64,000 nucleotides of DNA from Balneola sp. (GTDB lineage Bacteria > Bacteroidota > Rhodothermia > Balneolales > Balneolaceae): contig NZQV01000005.1 in assembly GCA_002696035.1 (NCBI GenBank), positions 1 to 64,000 on the forward strand. The letters run 5' to 3'. A program made the translations under genes and the position numbers. The notes under the pieces are model-generated. The model searched no databases. It was not told the DNA's origin and saw only the letters and a program-made list of their open reading frames with translations. Positions 8,412 through 18,084 of the stretch are shown one piece after another (the stretch's first letter is position 1; each line of letters starts with the position of its first letter).

Positions 8412-9815
8412 ATGAGTTCCATCCAAAATTTATTCCAACAGACTAATCCTTATGAAAAGTTCGTCGTTCAGCTTGTAGAACTGGAGAGTCAGCAAAAGTA
8501 TAAGCTGGAAGCACAGCGGGATACACAGGATGAGCAAAAGAAGGCACTCGGCGATGTAAGTTCCTCGATCTCAGAATTCATTTCCAAAATTGATGAAATA
8601 TCGGAACCGAATAACAAACCTTTTTCGGCTTTAAGCACCGAATCATCTGATGAGTCTATCGTACGGATGAACTCTGCCACCGGCATTAGTCGGGAGTCCA
8701 ATTATAATTTAGACATCGAGCGCATTGCCACCAGAGATACACAGCTTTCACAATTAACAACCGGCTCGGCTACCGATCTTTCCGGATTTGGAACCGGCAC
8801 CGTTGATATCACCATTGGCGATAAAACAGAGACCATCACCGTTGAAACACAAAAGGATGATGGCACCGGAACCATGGTGGATATGACCAACGAGGAGATC
8901 TTACGTTCCTACGCTGATGCCATCAACGTCGCTTTCGGCGAAGAAGCTCAGGCAAGTGTCTTCAAAACAAAGGACGACGAATTTCAGCTTTCCATATCAA
9001 GTCTTGAAACCGGTTCAGCGAATAAAATTGAAATGAACGGAGCAACCGGTGTGCTCACAGAAATTAATGCCGGGTTGAACCGAATGGTACCCGAAGCAGA
9101 ATTGGATGCCAAATTCACCATCGACGGAGTCACTTTCACCCGAAGCAGCAACACGGTGGATGATGCCATCGAAGGCCTGGATTTTACTTTACTGAAGGGC
9201 GGAAATTCGCAGGCGAGTATGTCGGTCACCAAAGATCTGGAGTCCTCGAAAGGCAACATCGAAGATTTTATCGACAAGTTTAATGAGATGAACCGGATCA
9301 TCCGCAGCCGGACTTTTATTGATGGCGAAAGCGGGAATAAAGGGCCATTGCAAGGGATGCGCTCCATCCGGAATTTAAGTATCAACCTTCGCATGACGGG
9401 AATAAATTCCCTCTCAGGCGCCGGCACCGATCAGTTAGACAGCCTTAGCGATATGGGCATTTCTTTTGAGAATAATGGTAATATGATCATTGACGACGAA
9501 GACAAACTAATGGAAGCCCTCAACGAAAGATCAGATGAAGTAATGACGTTCTTCTCATCGGAAAATTCACCGATCGCCCAGATGAAATCACAGGCAGAAA
9601 CTTATACAAAGTCGGGTGGGTTAATTTCATCCCTTGAAAGTGGCATTGATCAGAAGATCGACCGACTGGATCGCCGGATTGCCTCCGAAGAGCGATACCT
9701 TGAAGGCTATGAAGAACGTCAGCGCCAGCAGTTTAACGAATTACAGTTGATCATTGCACAAGGAGAAGAGCAGTATAATAAAGTCATGAGTTTCCGTAGC
9801 AGCATGGGATTCTGA
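8412..9815 (+). CDS. fliD: FliD filament cap protein
   Basis: This 467-residue protein has the FliD_N region (residues 1-100, with SSSISEFISKIDEI) and a C-terminal FliD_C region including GLISSLESGIDQKIDRLDRR followed by a long coiled coil. FliD forms the pentameric filament cap that guides flagellin polymerisation. The gene starts 21 bases after fliS and is the second gene of the fliS operon. Confidence 0.92.
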   Translation: MSSIQNLFQQTNPYEKFVVQLVELESQQKYKLEAQRDTQDEQKKALGDVSSSISEFISKIDEISEPNNKPFSALSTESSDESIVRMNSATGISRESNYNLDIERIATRDTQLSQLTTGSATDLSGFGTGTVDITIGDKTETITVETQKDDGTGTMVDMTNEEILRSYADAINVAFGEEAQASVFKTKDDEFQLSISSLETGSANKIEMNGATGVLTEINAGLNRMVPEAELDAKFTIDGVTFTRSSNTVDDAIEGLDFTLLKGGNSQASMSVTKDLESSKGNIEDFIDKFNEMNRIIRSRTFIDGESGNKGPLQGMRSIRNLSINLRMTGINSLSGAGTDQLDSLSDMGISFENNGNMIIDDEDKLMEALNERSDEVMTFFSSENSPIAQMKSQAETYTKSGGLISSLESGIDQKIDRLDRRIASEERYLEGYEERQRQQFNELQLIIAQGEEQYNKVMSFRSSMGF

Positions 9816-9835
9816 TAAATATTAATGCTTTTTAA

Positions 9836-9863
9836 TTTAAGTTTTTATGAAGATGGCCGATAA
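9836..9863 (+). promoter_or_regulatory. Sigma-28 promoter of fliT-flgM
   Basis: TTTAAG (9836-9841) is followed after 16 bases by CGATAA (9858-9863). Read as TTAAGTTT-N11-GCCGATAA it is 15 of 16 to the enterobacterial FliA consensus, the best match in the window. It lies between fliD and the fliT-like gene and puts flgM under sigma-28 control. Confidence 0.88.
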
Positions 9864-9907
9864 ACGAAGGAGAACAGACATACTTTTAATTATCAGAAGG
9901 ATTGACC

Positions 9908-10267
9908 ATGAGCCCCATTCATGAACTGTTATCGAACATCAACAGAAGCAGCAGTGTTATATTACACGAGCTGGATGGAAACGAACCCTCTTTTGAAGTT
10001 ATCACGGAAGAGCTTAACCAAAGAGAACAACTGGTTTCAAAATTATCTGACTATCAGGACCAATACTCTGCTTCATCATTTGATGGGGACGCTTTAAATA
10101 ACCTGAAACAAAAATTCGATACCTTTACCGTTCTGAACAAAGATATTCAGGGTAGAGCCGAACAATTGCTTCAGCTGCAAAAAGAGAAAATGGCCACAGC
10201 GACCAAACAGCTTAAGGCCGAGCAACAATATAAGAGTTCAAGAACACCAAATATTTCTTACTTTTAG
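9908..10267 (+). CDS. FliT-like flagellar chaperone
   Basis: This 119-residue helical, coiled-coil protein lies between fliD and flgM, the position and size expected of FliT, the FliD export chaperone. The helix LNQREQLVSKLSDY is FliT-like. The ATG at 9908 is preferred over an upstream TTG at 9902 because AGAAGG sits 7 bases before it. Sequence similarity is too weak for a firm name, so the assignment relies partly on context. It has its own sigma-28 promoter. Confidence 0.65.
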   Translation: MSPIHELLSNINRSSSVILHELDGNEPSFEVITEELNQREQLVSKLSDYQDQYSASSFDGDALNNLKQKFDTFTVLNKDIQGRAEQLLQLQKEKMATATKQLKAEQQYKSSRTPNISYF

Positions 10268-10293
10268 AATCCGAATTTAAACGGGACAAGGAT

Positions 10294-10650
10294 ATGGAAA
10301 TCAACAAACTTTCAAATCACATAAACGGACAGGTTAATAACACCAAAGGCACGGAAAGTGCGGAAGGTGCACAAAAAGCCAGTGCCGTAGAAAACAAGAA
10401 TTCCAACGCTGATAAAGTTTCCCTGAGCGGCTCTTCTGCCAGTAAAAGTGAAGAATTATTTGCCAAAATTGAGTTGGAAAAGCTGAATCATTCTTCTTTC
10501 GAAAAACTGAAAGGAATGAAGGCGAAGATCGATGCCTACCAATCGGCAAAAGCGGATTCTCCAGAAGCAGCCAACAAGACCGAGATCGGCCAGATGTTGA
10601 ACGACCCTGAAATGTGGGGTAAAATCGCCCAAAACATCATTGACAAATAG
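10294..10650 (+). CDS. flgM: Anti-sigma-28 factor FlgM
   Basis: This 118-residue protein has the FlgM layout: a disordered N-terminus starting MEINKLSNHI, the DKVSLSGSSAS motif around residues 46-58, and C-terminal helices expected to bind FliA. FlgM holds FliA inactive until it is exported through the completed hook-basal body. The gene follows the fliT-like gene, has an AAGGAT Shine-Dalgarno, and ends before an intrinsic terminator. Being downstream of a sigma-28 promoter, it forms a negative feedback loop. Confidence 0.82.
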   Translation: MEINKLSNHINGQVNNTKGTESAEGAQKASAVENKNSNADKVSLSGSSASKSEELFAKIELEKLNHSSFEKLKGMKAKIDAYQSAKADSPEAANKTEIGQMLNDPEMWGKIAQNIIDK

Positions 10651-10692
10651 GTACACCTTACTTTTCTTAGAATACATATTTTTAATTACCTT

Positions 10693-10721
10693 AAAGAGTG
10701 TTTAATAACACTCTTTTTTTA
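10693..10721 (+). terminator. Intrinsic terminator after flgM
   Basis: The 8-base inverted repeat AAAGAGTG/CACTCTTT with a short AT-rich loop runs into a T tract 43 bases after the flgM stop. Confidence 0.9.
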
Positions 10722-10925
10722 TTTCAGCCTGTTGCAGGCTCTTAAAATCAGCTCAGAAATAATATTATTGAGTGCAATAATTTCTAAAAGGTCGAAAGAA
10801 ATTTGTTGGGTTTCTTTCAGACTTACAGACATTCAATAATATAAATTAAGAGATCAGTATCTGCCGAAAGGCTTTGATATGACAACCTTCGTTGTTATTC
10901 AATAAATCATATTTAAAAAGTATTC

Positions 10926-12347
10926 ATGAAGAAATCGGTTTTAGTTGTTGACGACGATGAATTGCTACTTGAATTCCTGGAGGAATTAATTGCCGGCGAG
11001 GGATTCAATGTTTCTGCATTTAGCAACCCTTCTGAAGCCATGCAGGCTCTCGACAAAGACCCTGTGGACTTGGTTATAACCGATGTAAAAATGAATGAGA
11101 TGACCGGTGATGAGGTCCTCAAGCATGTAAAAGTAAACCATCCCAACACCGGCGTGATCATGATCACCGGGTTTGGGAATATCAATCACGCAGTACGGGC
11201 TTTGCATAAAGGTGCTTTCGATTATGTAACCAAGCCCTTTAAAGGCAAAGAATTTCTATATCGTATTAACCGGTATTTTGATGAAGATTCCGGCCTGCAA
11301 ACGCCGGCCCGCAAAGCAGAGTCGGCTCCATCCCCGGCCCAGAAAAAAGCCAGTGCCGCAAAAGAAAAGGTAAGTCCGGCCGACAAATCCGACCATCCGG
11401 ACAACAGATTCGTCGGCGAAGATCCTCAGATCAAAAAATTAATGCGCATCATTCCGCAGATCGCAAAAAATGTAGCCCCAGTGTTAATTCAGGGAGAAAG
11501 CGGAACAGGTAAAGAAGTGTTTGCTCATCAAATTCATGTTAACAGTGATCGTTCTGAGGCTCCTTATATAAAGATAAATTGCGCGAATCTGCCTTCAGAA
11601 TTGGTAGAGAGCACTCTTTTCGGCCATGTGAAAGGAGCCTTTACCGGAGCCATCTCTGATCGTGAAGGAGCTTTTGATGCCGCACAAGGCGGAACCCTTT
11701 TACTGGATGAGATCACCGAGATCGACATCAAGGTACAGGCCAAGTTATTGCGTGTTTTACAGGAAAATGAATTTTACCGTGTGGGAAGCCAAAAGCCGAT
11801 CAAGGCAGATGTTCGAATTCTTGCAACATCGAACCGAAACATTGCTGAGGCCATTGCCGAGAAGCAGTTTCGGGAAGACCTTTATTACCGATTGAATGTG
11901 TTCCCGATTGAAATTCCCCCACTCCGGCAGCGCAGAAGTGATATTCCCCTGCTGGCTAATCACTTTGTGGAACATTACAGCAAGCAGTATGGCATTGAAC
12001 CCAACCCCATTTCCGGTGAATTAATGGAACAACTTGTTTCCAGAGAGTGGCGCGGAAATGTTCGGGAGCTGAATAACAAGATCCACCGTGGCGTTATTTT
12101 ATCGCAGGATGATGAGGAGATCAACAGCGAGCATATTGATAACGATATGTTCTCGAACGTAGACGATAATCTTACCGAAGAAGTACTGAGTAACGCCGAT
12201 CTGCCTTTAATGTCGATAGAGGAAATGGAGCTTAAGATGATCCGCAAAGCCCTCGATCACACCGGCGGCAATCAAAAGGAAGCAGGTAAACTGCTGGGTA
12301 TTTCGGATCGCACTATTCGTAATAAACTGAAGGAAGATCAGTCCTGA
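10926..12347 (+). CDS. Sigma-54-dependent response regulator (FlrC/FlgR-like)
   Basis: This 473-residue NtrC-family activator has a receiver domain (1-120; phospho-acceptor Asp53, TKPF switch lysine), an Ala/Pro/Lys-rich linker, an AAA+ domain (about 162-400) with Walker A GESGTGKE at 190-197 and the sigma-54-contacting GAFTGA loop at 237-242, and a C-terminal Fis-type helix-turn-helix. Placed between flgM and flagellar structural genes, it is the likely activator of the sigma-54 promoters found here. The kinase at 47922 is a candidate partner. No sigma-28 or sigma-54 promoter was seen in front of it, so it is probably transcribed by the housekeeping sigma. Confidence 0.92.
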   Translation: MKKSVLVVDDDELLLEFLEELIAGEGFNVSAFSNPSEAMQALDKDPVDLVITDVKMNEMTGDEVLKHVKVNHPNTGVIMITGFGNINHAVRALHKGAFDYVTKPFKGKEFLYRINRYFDEDSGLQTPARKAESAPSPAQKKASAAKEKVSPADKSDHPDNRFVGEDPQIKKLMRIIPQIAKNVAPVLIQGESGTGKEVFAHQIHVNSDRSEAPYIKINCANLPSELVESTLFGHVKGAFTGAISDREGAFDAAQGGTLLLDEITEIDIKVQAKLLRVLQENEFYRVGSQKPIKADVRILATSNRNIAEAIAEKQFREDLYYRLNVFPIEIPPLRQRRSDIPLLANHFVEHYSKQYGIEPNPISGELMEQLVSREWRGNVRELNNKIHRGVILSQDDEEINSEHIDNDMFSNVDDNLTEEVLSNADLPLMSIEEMELKMIRKALDHTGGNQKEAGKLLGISDRTIRNKLKEDQS

Positions 12348-12407
12348 CCTCCTTTCAGCATGAAGTCAGGCTAATTATATTTCTGTTCTGATCTAGGCCC
12401 GGGCAGT

Positions 12408-13754
12408 CTATGCTACTTTTGTTGCCAGTTTGCGGGCTTTTTCGATACGATTTGTCTTCACGGAAGTCACGATCAGGCGACGTTTGAAATCATCGTTCTC
12501 AGGAAATTGCTCGTGCAGTTCCTCGTAGATATTATGCACCGGCTCATACCACTGATTCTCCATAAAAAGCGTGGTAAAGTCGGTGAGCTCTACCCTGTTT
12601 TGCTCATCAAGTTCTTTGTTTGATATCATGTTACCGAAGCGTTTTCCGAAGTAGAATTTGGCTTTTTTGAGATCGCCCAATTCCGTACACAGCAGCAAGA
12701 TCTTTTTCAGAAAGCTTTGGTCTACATCGCCATTCTTTATGGCAAACAGCTCATCCAGATGTTCCGAAGCTCGGGCTCGCTTTCCGGCTTTTAAAGCCAG
12801 ATCAGATAAATTCACCAGCGTTTCCTCTTCACTTATAATTACATCAAAGTTAGCGGCGGATTGCAGGTCGAACCTCCCGTAGTATTCACCGAGGGCCTCG
12901 TATGCTTCCTCCCAGCGTTGCTGGAGTGAATAGATCCGGTATTTGATAAGGTAGGGCAGATTCTGAAATGGTTCTGCTTCCAGCGACTGCTGAGCTACAT
13001 TCAGCGCTTTTTGCCATTTATACTGCTCTGCCAGGCAGCTCGCAATTCCATTCACTGCTCCCAATCTGTCAAAGGGCAACAGTCGCTCTCTCTTTAGTAA
13101 CTGCCGGAATTGAGCGGTGGCATACACATATTCTTTTTGCTGTAGGTAACGCTGACCTTCAACCAGATATACCTGCGGTGCAAAATCCTGAATCCCTAAT
13201 TCGGTAGCCGAATCGATCTGTGTAACCGGACTTTCTTTACGCTCCACCTGAATGTGAGCATTCGAAACCTGTACATTATTTTCGATCACGTAGCGGGTAC
13301 AATCAGGCAGCTCTCTTCCCCCAAAAACATTTATGGCTGAGCCCGGAATAAATCGCATTTGGTAGAGTTGAACCTCCACATCCCGTTCTTTCCATTTCAT
13401 TAATGCCGGCGGCCAGCAGGTTTCACTGATCTCCTCATTGGATGGAAAATCTAAAAACTTGAGGTTTTCACCTGCCTCCAGAAACAACACCCATTCAGCT
13501 TCACTTTTCGCAAGCTGTGCATTCCAGATATCGGCTTTGTATTGTCCGGATGGCACCTTCACCCAGTTTACATCCAGAGTTTCAGGTTTTGAAATTGACA
13601 TCGGAGCCAGTACTGTGACTTTATGGAAAATGTCAGACCATTTTTTAAGATGATCCAATTCCTGAATTTGCTCATCTGAAAGATGTAGTACCACTTCTGC
13701 CCAAGACAGGCTTTTGGTGGGATTTTCCAGGGAAAGGGTTGGCATTGTTTTCAT
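12408..13754 (-). CDS. TPR protein with degenerate glycosyltransferase-2-like N-terminus
   Basis: This 448-residue protein has an N-terminal half (1-190) that looks like a reduced GT-A fold: WAEVVLHLSD followed by EWVLFLEAGE (87-96), where active family members have a DAD/DxD. Residues about 195-445 are TPR-like helical repeats. It follows flgL in the same direction with only a short gap, so it is probably the last gene of the flgF-flgL operon. It may be an inactive glycosyltransferase scaffold or part of flagellar protein modification; the family is not certain. Confidence 0.6.
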   Translation of the reverse strand: MKTMPTLSLENPTKSLSWAEVVLHLSDEQIQELDHLKKWSDIFHKVTVLAPMSISKPETLDVNWVKVPSGQYKADIWNAQLAKSEAEWVLFLEAGENLKFLDFPSNEEISETCWPPALMKWKERDVEVQLYQMRFIPGSAINVFGGRELPDCTRYVIENNVQVSNAHIQVERKESPVTQIDSATELGIQDFAPQVYLVEGQRYLQQKEYVYATAQFRQLLKRERLLPFDRLGAVNGIASCLAEQYKWQKALNVAQQSLEAEPFQNLPYLIKYRIYSLQQRWEEAYEALGEYYGRFDLQSAANFDVIISEEETLVNLSDLALKAGKRARASEHLDELFAIKNGDVDQSFLKKILLLCTELGDLKKAKFYFGKRFGNMISNKELDEQNRVELTDFTTLFMENQWYEPVHNIYEELHEQFPENDDFKRRLIVTSVKTNRIEKARKLATKVA

Positions 13755-13780
13755 GATTTCTGGGTTTTAGATATCCGGTT

Positions 13781-14674
13781 TTAGAGATAGTTGAGCAGTG
13801 TATTCTTGAACATAGAGGTATGAACGGCCATAGCTGATTCATAGGCTACCTGATTTCGTTGCATATCAGAAAAGGCCTGTGCATAATCCGTATCCACCAG
13901 CTCACTTACATCTGAGCGCTGTGCTATTTTGGAAGATTCATACTGCTCAAACATGTAATCCATTCTGTTTATGTTATTCCCCAACCGGGAAGTCACATCC
14001 GTCACGTGTTCAACAGTATCATCCAGCGACGTCAACATGTCATTGATTCCCTGCTGATCGTTGTCTCGCAATTTTTGTTCAAGCTCTTCCAGAATTCCAA
14101 ACAAATCGCCAGACGGAGTACTTGCGAGTTCCTGACCGTTCACTCCAAAATCAATATTAACGCCATCTCCGGCTTTCACCGAAATGTTTTTGCCATTACT
14201 GTTATTGGTAACCTGTCCTGTAGCATCGTCTACTTCAAAAGGCTGCTGATCGCTGTTGGTGCCGGCAAATAAGAAGCGATCTCCATAGCTTAAATTCAGC
14301 GAATTGGCCAGTGTACTTTTGATACCCTGCACCTGATCGGCCATGTTGTCCCGGTTCTCTTCTCCATAAGAATCGGAGGACCCGTTTACGGCTAGTGCTT
14401 TGATTTCGATCAGCCCGTCGATCATTTTTCCGAGTGTATCCTGAGCGAGTCGTGCCTGACGTAATCCGTTCTGGAGGTTACTCTGAAACTGTTCGTCCTT
14501 TCGGATATTCTCTTCGGTAATTCGTGCACGCTGGAATGAAACAGGATCCTGCGAAGCCACCCGAACTCGCTTTCCACTTGAAAGGTCGGACTGAATTCTA
14601 CCTGCATCACCGCGATTTTGATTTACGTCGCGCATGAAATTCCCAAATAGTAATTTTTGTGTAACTCGCATCAT
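13781..14674 (-). CDS. flgL: FlgL hook-filament junction protein (HAP3)
   Basis: This 297-residue protein has flagellin-like ends. The N-terminus reads MRVTQKLLFGNFMRDVNQ and SGKRVRVASQDP, and the C-terminus reads AYESAMAVHTSMFKNTLLNYL. FlgL forms the second junction ring between hook and filament. Its ATG directly abuts the flgK stop codon. Tandem ATGs at 14674 and 14671 are both possible starts. Confidence 0.93.
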   Translation of the reverse strand: MMRVTQKLLFGNFMRDVNQNRGDAGRIQSDLSSGKRVRVASQDPVSFQRARITEENIRKDEQFQSNLQNGLRQARLAQDTLGKMIDGLIEIKALAVNGSSDSYGEENRDNMADQVQGIKSTLANSLNLSYGDRFLFAGTNSDQQPFEVDDATGQVTNNSNGKNISVKAGDGVNIDFGVNGQELASTPSGDLFGILEELEQKLRDNDQQGINDMLTSLDDTVEHVTDVTSRLGNNINRMDYMFEQYESSKIAQRSDVSELVDTDYAQAFSDMQRNQVAYESAMAVHTSMFKNTLLNYL

Positions 14675-16033
14675 TTACCTCACAATATTGATTAATGTGT
14701 CGTACATCGTCTGCGTAGCCGACATCACCTTGGCCGCTCCCTGATATGCATTTTGATATTGGATCATCAGGCTGAGCTCCTCGTCAATGTTTACGCCGGC
14801 TTCACGTTCCTGCTGTGTTTTTAGCATATTGATCTCGGCTTCGCGGGCATCGATCTGAGAACGGAGGCCACTTAGTTCAGATCCCGGCTCACTGATCAAG
14901 CCAATAGCAAAGTCAGAGAATTTGCGCCCATCCACGGTCTTTTCATTTCTGAGTTCAGCGATCTGTGCTGCCACATCACCATTACCGGCTTCTCCCACTC
15001 CGCTTGATGCTGCAATATTATCCGCATCCAAAAGGAGTGCTGCGTTTACTTTAATTGAGGCGGCATCGGTTCCGGATGGGTCAAAAAAGTTTCGGCTTGT
15101 ATCATCATTCAAACCCGAACCGGTTCGGTGAATGTTGTTGACCTCTTGCACCATTGAAGACGCCAATTCATTCAGCTGGTCTGATATTCCCGATATTTTA
15201 TCGGTGTACATTTCCAGTTCCGCACCCAGTTTTCCACCGGATGGATCAATCGTTTTTCCACTTTCTGCACGCAGCAAAAATTGTTTATTGATCTGATCGA
15301 TCTCAGGTTTCAGCGTTTGGGCGCCTTTGCTGTTCAGCACACTTACGCCTTCAATACGGATCTGAACGCCGCCGTTGTCATTCATCTGGCTTTCGAAATC
15401 TACCAGCTGTGAAAGTTCATCGAGTTTGGCAACACGTTTGTCAAGGCTGGCGTTATCCGGTTGCCTGGCTCCCTCGCCCTGCTCTATCGACTGATTTAAA
15501 GAATGGATCTCTTTCAATATACCGTTGATGTTATCAATGGTCTTGACGACAGAGTCTTGCGTAAGCTCACTTACCCGCTCCAGGTTTCGGTCAATATCCT
15601 TGAATTTTTCGGTGAGCTGCTGGGCATTGCTCAACAAGCTGTTTCGTACGCTAACATCCTGCGGATTGGAAGATAATTCCGAAAAACCATCCAGTAAACG
15701 GCTGATGTTCAGATCCAGGTCGTTGCCCGAATCGGTTACCATCACCGCCTCAAGTTGTTCAAATACATTGGCTTTGCCCTGCAGATACGACATATCCTGT
15801 TGCTTTTGATTCATCAGTACGTCGTTCATTTCATTACGCAACCTGGTGATGCCATCCACATTCACACCCAAGCCAGTGTTGTAGCCCGCCATCTGCATAC
15901 CTTCCGGCGATTTTTCTATGCGCTGACGTGTGTAGCCCGGGGTATCTGCATTTATGATATTATTTGCCGTAACAGATAATGACCGTTCAGCGGCTCTTAA
16001 CCCGCTTTTTGAAATTTCGAGTAGGTTCCGCAT
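14675..16033 (-). CDS. flgK: FlgK hook-associated protein 1
   Basis: This 452-residue protein has the rod/hook N-terminal motif (SVTANNIINADTPGYTRQR) and the C-terminal pattern MIQYQNAYQGAAKVMSATQTMYDTLINIVR. FlgK is the hook-proximal junction protein. It lies between flgN (its chaperone) and flgL, separated from flgN by 2 bases, so the three are co-transcribed. Confidence 0.95.
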   Translation of the reverse strand: MRNLLEISKSGLRAAERSLSVTANNIINADTPGYTRQRIEKSPEGMQMAGYNTGLGVNVDGITRLRNEMNDVLMNQKQQDMSYLQGKANVFEQLEAVMVTDSGNDLDLNISRLLDGFSELSSNPQDVSVRNSLLSNAQQLTEKFKDIDRNLERVSELTQDSVVKTIDNINGILKEIHSLNQSIEQGEGARQPDNASLDKRVAKLDELSQLVDFESQMNDNGGVQIRIEGVSVLNSKGAQTLKPEIDQINKQFLLRAESGKTIDPSGGKLGAELEMYTDKISGISDQLNELASSMVQEVNNIHRTGSGLNDDTSRNFFDPSGTDAASIKVNAALLLDADNIAASSGVGEAGNGDVAAQIAELRNEKTVDGRKFSDFAIGLISEPGSELSGLRSQIDAREAEINMLKTQQEREAGVNIDEELSLMIQYQNAYQGAAKVMSATQTMYDTLINIVR

Positions 16034-16035
16034 AA

Positions 16036-16551
16036 TTAGATCTCCTGATTGACCGCAACACCGGTAGCTACATCAGAACGCTGACCTGATGGCTGATATC
16101 TTGTATCCTTTTCGCTGTGTTTGGAATACATCCGGTGCATAAGATTTGCATTTTGCTTCATAGCAAATTCCAGCAGCTCCAATACTTGCTTATGTTTTCG
16201 TTGAAGTTCTTTGGTATTCTCGGAGATCACTTCATACCAGTGATCAACTTCGGCATGTTTTTCCGGAAAATACTCTTTAAGAGTGGTTAAGCGTACGTTT
16301 TCAACCTCTCCCCGGCTTGCTTCATTAAGTAAATTGGTAAGTTCATAAATGAACTGCTTCTCATGCTCTTTGTAGTACCACGAAAGAGAGGTATGAGCCT
16401 CTGTTAATGCATCTACTTTCAGGGTATCAGATGCGATAATGGCATCGATCTGATCTTCCATGATCTTCATAAGCTGTTTAGAACTATTGTCTAGAAGTTC
16501 CACCGTATCGGAAAGCCGTTGGAATAATTGGTTGGGTGTCTGTTTTTGCAT
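16036..16551 (-). CDS. flgN: FlgN-like chaperone
   Basis: This 171-residue mostly helical protein matches FlgN in size and position just upstream of flgK and flgL, whose products FlgN delivers to the export gate. It has long coiled-coil helices and a polar C-terminal tail. Assignment is mainly by context and fold. Confidence 0.75.
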   Translation of the reverse strand: MQKQTPNQLFQRLSDTVELLDNSSKQLMKIMEDQIDAIIASDTLKVDALTEAHTSLSWYYKEHEKQFIYELTNLLNEASRGEVENVRLTTLKEYFPEKHAEVDHWYEVISENTKELQRKHKQVLELLEFAMKQNANLMHRMYSKHSEKDTRYQPSGQRSDVATGVAVNQEI

Positions 16552-16571
16552 TTGTTCGAACTGTCTGTTTG

Positions 16572-16880
16572 TTATGAATTATCTTTAGAGCCGGTTGTGC
16601 TATTCCAGTATTGAGATACCAGGTCGGCCATTCCAAGCTTACGCTGCTGGGCCAATTCCTGTGCAAGAGCATCTGTTATATGTTCACGGTACAGGTTATT
16701 CGCATTTCCCATAGCGCCGGAACCGGACATCTTGAAGGAATCTTTGGTCATTTCCTTAACCAGGTGCTTGGCAAAGATCTCCTCGAAATCGCTGGCAGCC
16801 TGCTCTTTTTGCATCTCCTCGTTTCGCTTTTGGCTGACTTGTTGTTTAGCCAATTGCAGGAATGAATCGTCAACTTTCAT
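16572..16880 (-). CDS. flgJ: FlgJ-type rod-binding protein without muramidase domain
   Basis: This 102-residue protein contains the rod-binding motif DFEEIFAKHLVKEMTKDSFKMSGSGAMGNANNLYREHITDALAQELA. Gammaproteobacterial FlgJ adds a C-terminal peptidoglycan hydrolase of about 150 residues, which is absent here, so only the rod-cap function remains and another enzyme must open the cell wall. It sits between flgI and flgN. Confidence 0.9.
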   Translation of the reverse strand: MKVDDSFLQLAKQQVSQKRNEEMQKEQAASDFEEIFAKHLVKEMTKDSFKMSGSGAMGNANNLYREHITDALAQELAQQRKLGMADLVSQYWNSTTGSKDNS

Positions 16881-16914
16881 AAATTTTGATCCTTTTGAAT
16901 CTTTTGAATTTCAT

Positions 16915-18060
16915 TTACATCACAATAAGTTTAGCGCGAAGCACGCCCGAACGATCCAAAGCCTGAAATATCGAAATGATATCCCGTGGGCTGAGTCCAA
17001 GTGCATTCAGTGAAGCCGCCAGTTGCTGAACCGTTGTTTCCGGTTCCACCAAAAATGTTTGTGCTATATCTTCGCTAAGCTGAGCTTCCGGAACGTTAAG
17101 CACCGTTGTTTCGCCACCGCTAAAAGCCGGTGGTTGGCTGATAAATGGTGTATTCTGTGTTCTAAGCTGAATGTTTCCGTGAGAGATCATCGCATCGTCT
17201 ATGATCACTTCTCCACCTGCTACAATAGTTCCAGTTCGCTCGTTGATGACCACACGTGCAGGTGTTTCAACTTCAATAGTTTGATCAAGAATGATGCTCG
17301 TGAAAATGTTCATATTCCCCCGATCCTGAAATGCATCGGGCCACTGCACCCGCACTAATCCGGAATGATGCATGGATGCCAGCTCCTCATCAAAGGCACC
17401 GTTAATGGATTCCACAATGCTGCGTGCATTGCTATAATTGGGGTCCCGCAAAACCAGACCAAGCGGAACGGCAGTGTTTAATTCCACTTCCTCATTCCGC
17501 TCAACAGAGCCACCTCCGGGTATAGTCGCAGTCAATGTTTGATTTTGACTCACACTAGCTCCCCTTGTTTCTGCTGCAATACCTCCAACAACCAATGGTC
17601 CCTGGGCTATTACATAAATTTCATCGTTATCGGGTTCAAGCATCGGAGTTTGTAGTAAAACCCCGCCTTGCAGACTTCGGGCATCCCCCAAAGAAGAAAC
17701 TGTCACGTCAATTTCACTGCCGGGTGCGTGATATGGACTGATGGTGGCTGTAACCATTACCGCGGCTACGTTCCTGGTTCTAAGCTTCTCACGGTCAACC
17801 GTGATGCCAAAATTCTCCAGCATGTTAGCTACCGACTGAACGGTAAAAGCGGCTCCACGGCCTCCCATCGAGCGGTCTCCGGTGCGATCCAGGCCGGTTA
17901 CCAATCCATATCCGATCAGTTTCTTGCTTTGCATATTTTCCAGCTCAACCAGATCCGTCAACCGGGTTTGCGCCGATGCCTGATCAGTCACGCCCATCCC
18001 AAAAAAGAAAAGGGAAAACAACAACAGTACCGGTTTTTTAAAATTTCTACGCAGGTTCAT
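16915..18060 (-). CDS. flgI: FlgI P-ring protein
   Basis: This 381-residue protein has a signal peptide (hydrophobic 11-25, cleavage after QASA) and the FlgI signatures LIGYGLVTGLDRTGD, GSEIDVTVSSLGDARSLQGG and LDRSGVLRAKLIVM. It builds the ring around the rod in peptidoglycan. Its presence with FlgH shows a diderm envelope. Confidence 0.96.
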   Translation of the reverse strand: MNLRRNFKKPVLLLFSLFFFGMGVTDQASAQTRLTDLVELENMQSKKLIGYGLVTGLDRTGDRSMGGRGAAFTVQSVANMLENFGITVDREKLRTRNVAAVMVTATISPYHAPGSEIDVTVSSLGDARSLQGGVLLQTPMLEPDNDEIYVIAQGPLVVGGIAAETRGASVSQNQTLTATIPGGGSVERNEEVELNTAVPLGLVLRDPNYSNARSIVESINGAFDEELASMHHSGLVRVQWPDAFQDRGNMNIFTSIILDQTIEVETPARVVINERTGTIVAGGEVIIDDAMISHGNIQLRTQNTPFISQPPAFSGGETTVLNVPEAQLSEDIAQTFLVEPETTVQQLAASLNALGLSPRDIISIFQALDRSGVLRAKLIVM

Positions 18061-18084
18061 AGTGATCTCTTTTTTATACGTTTC

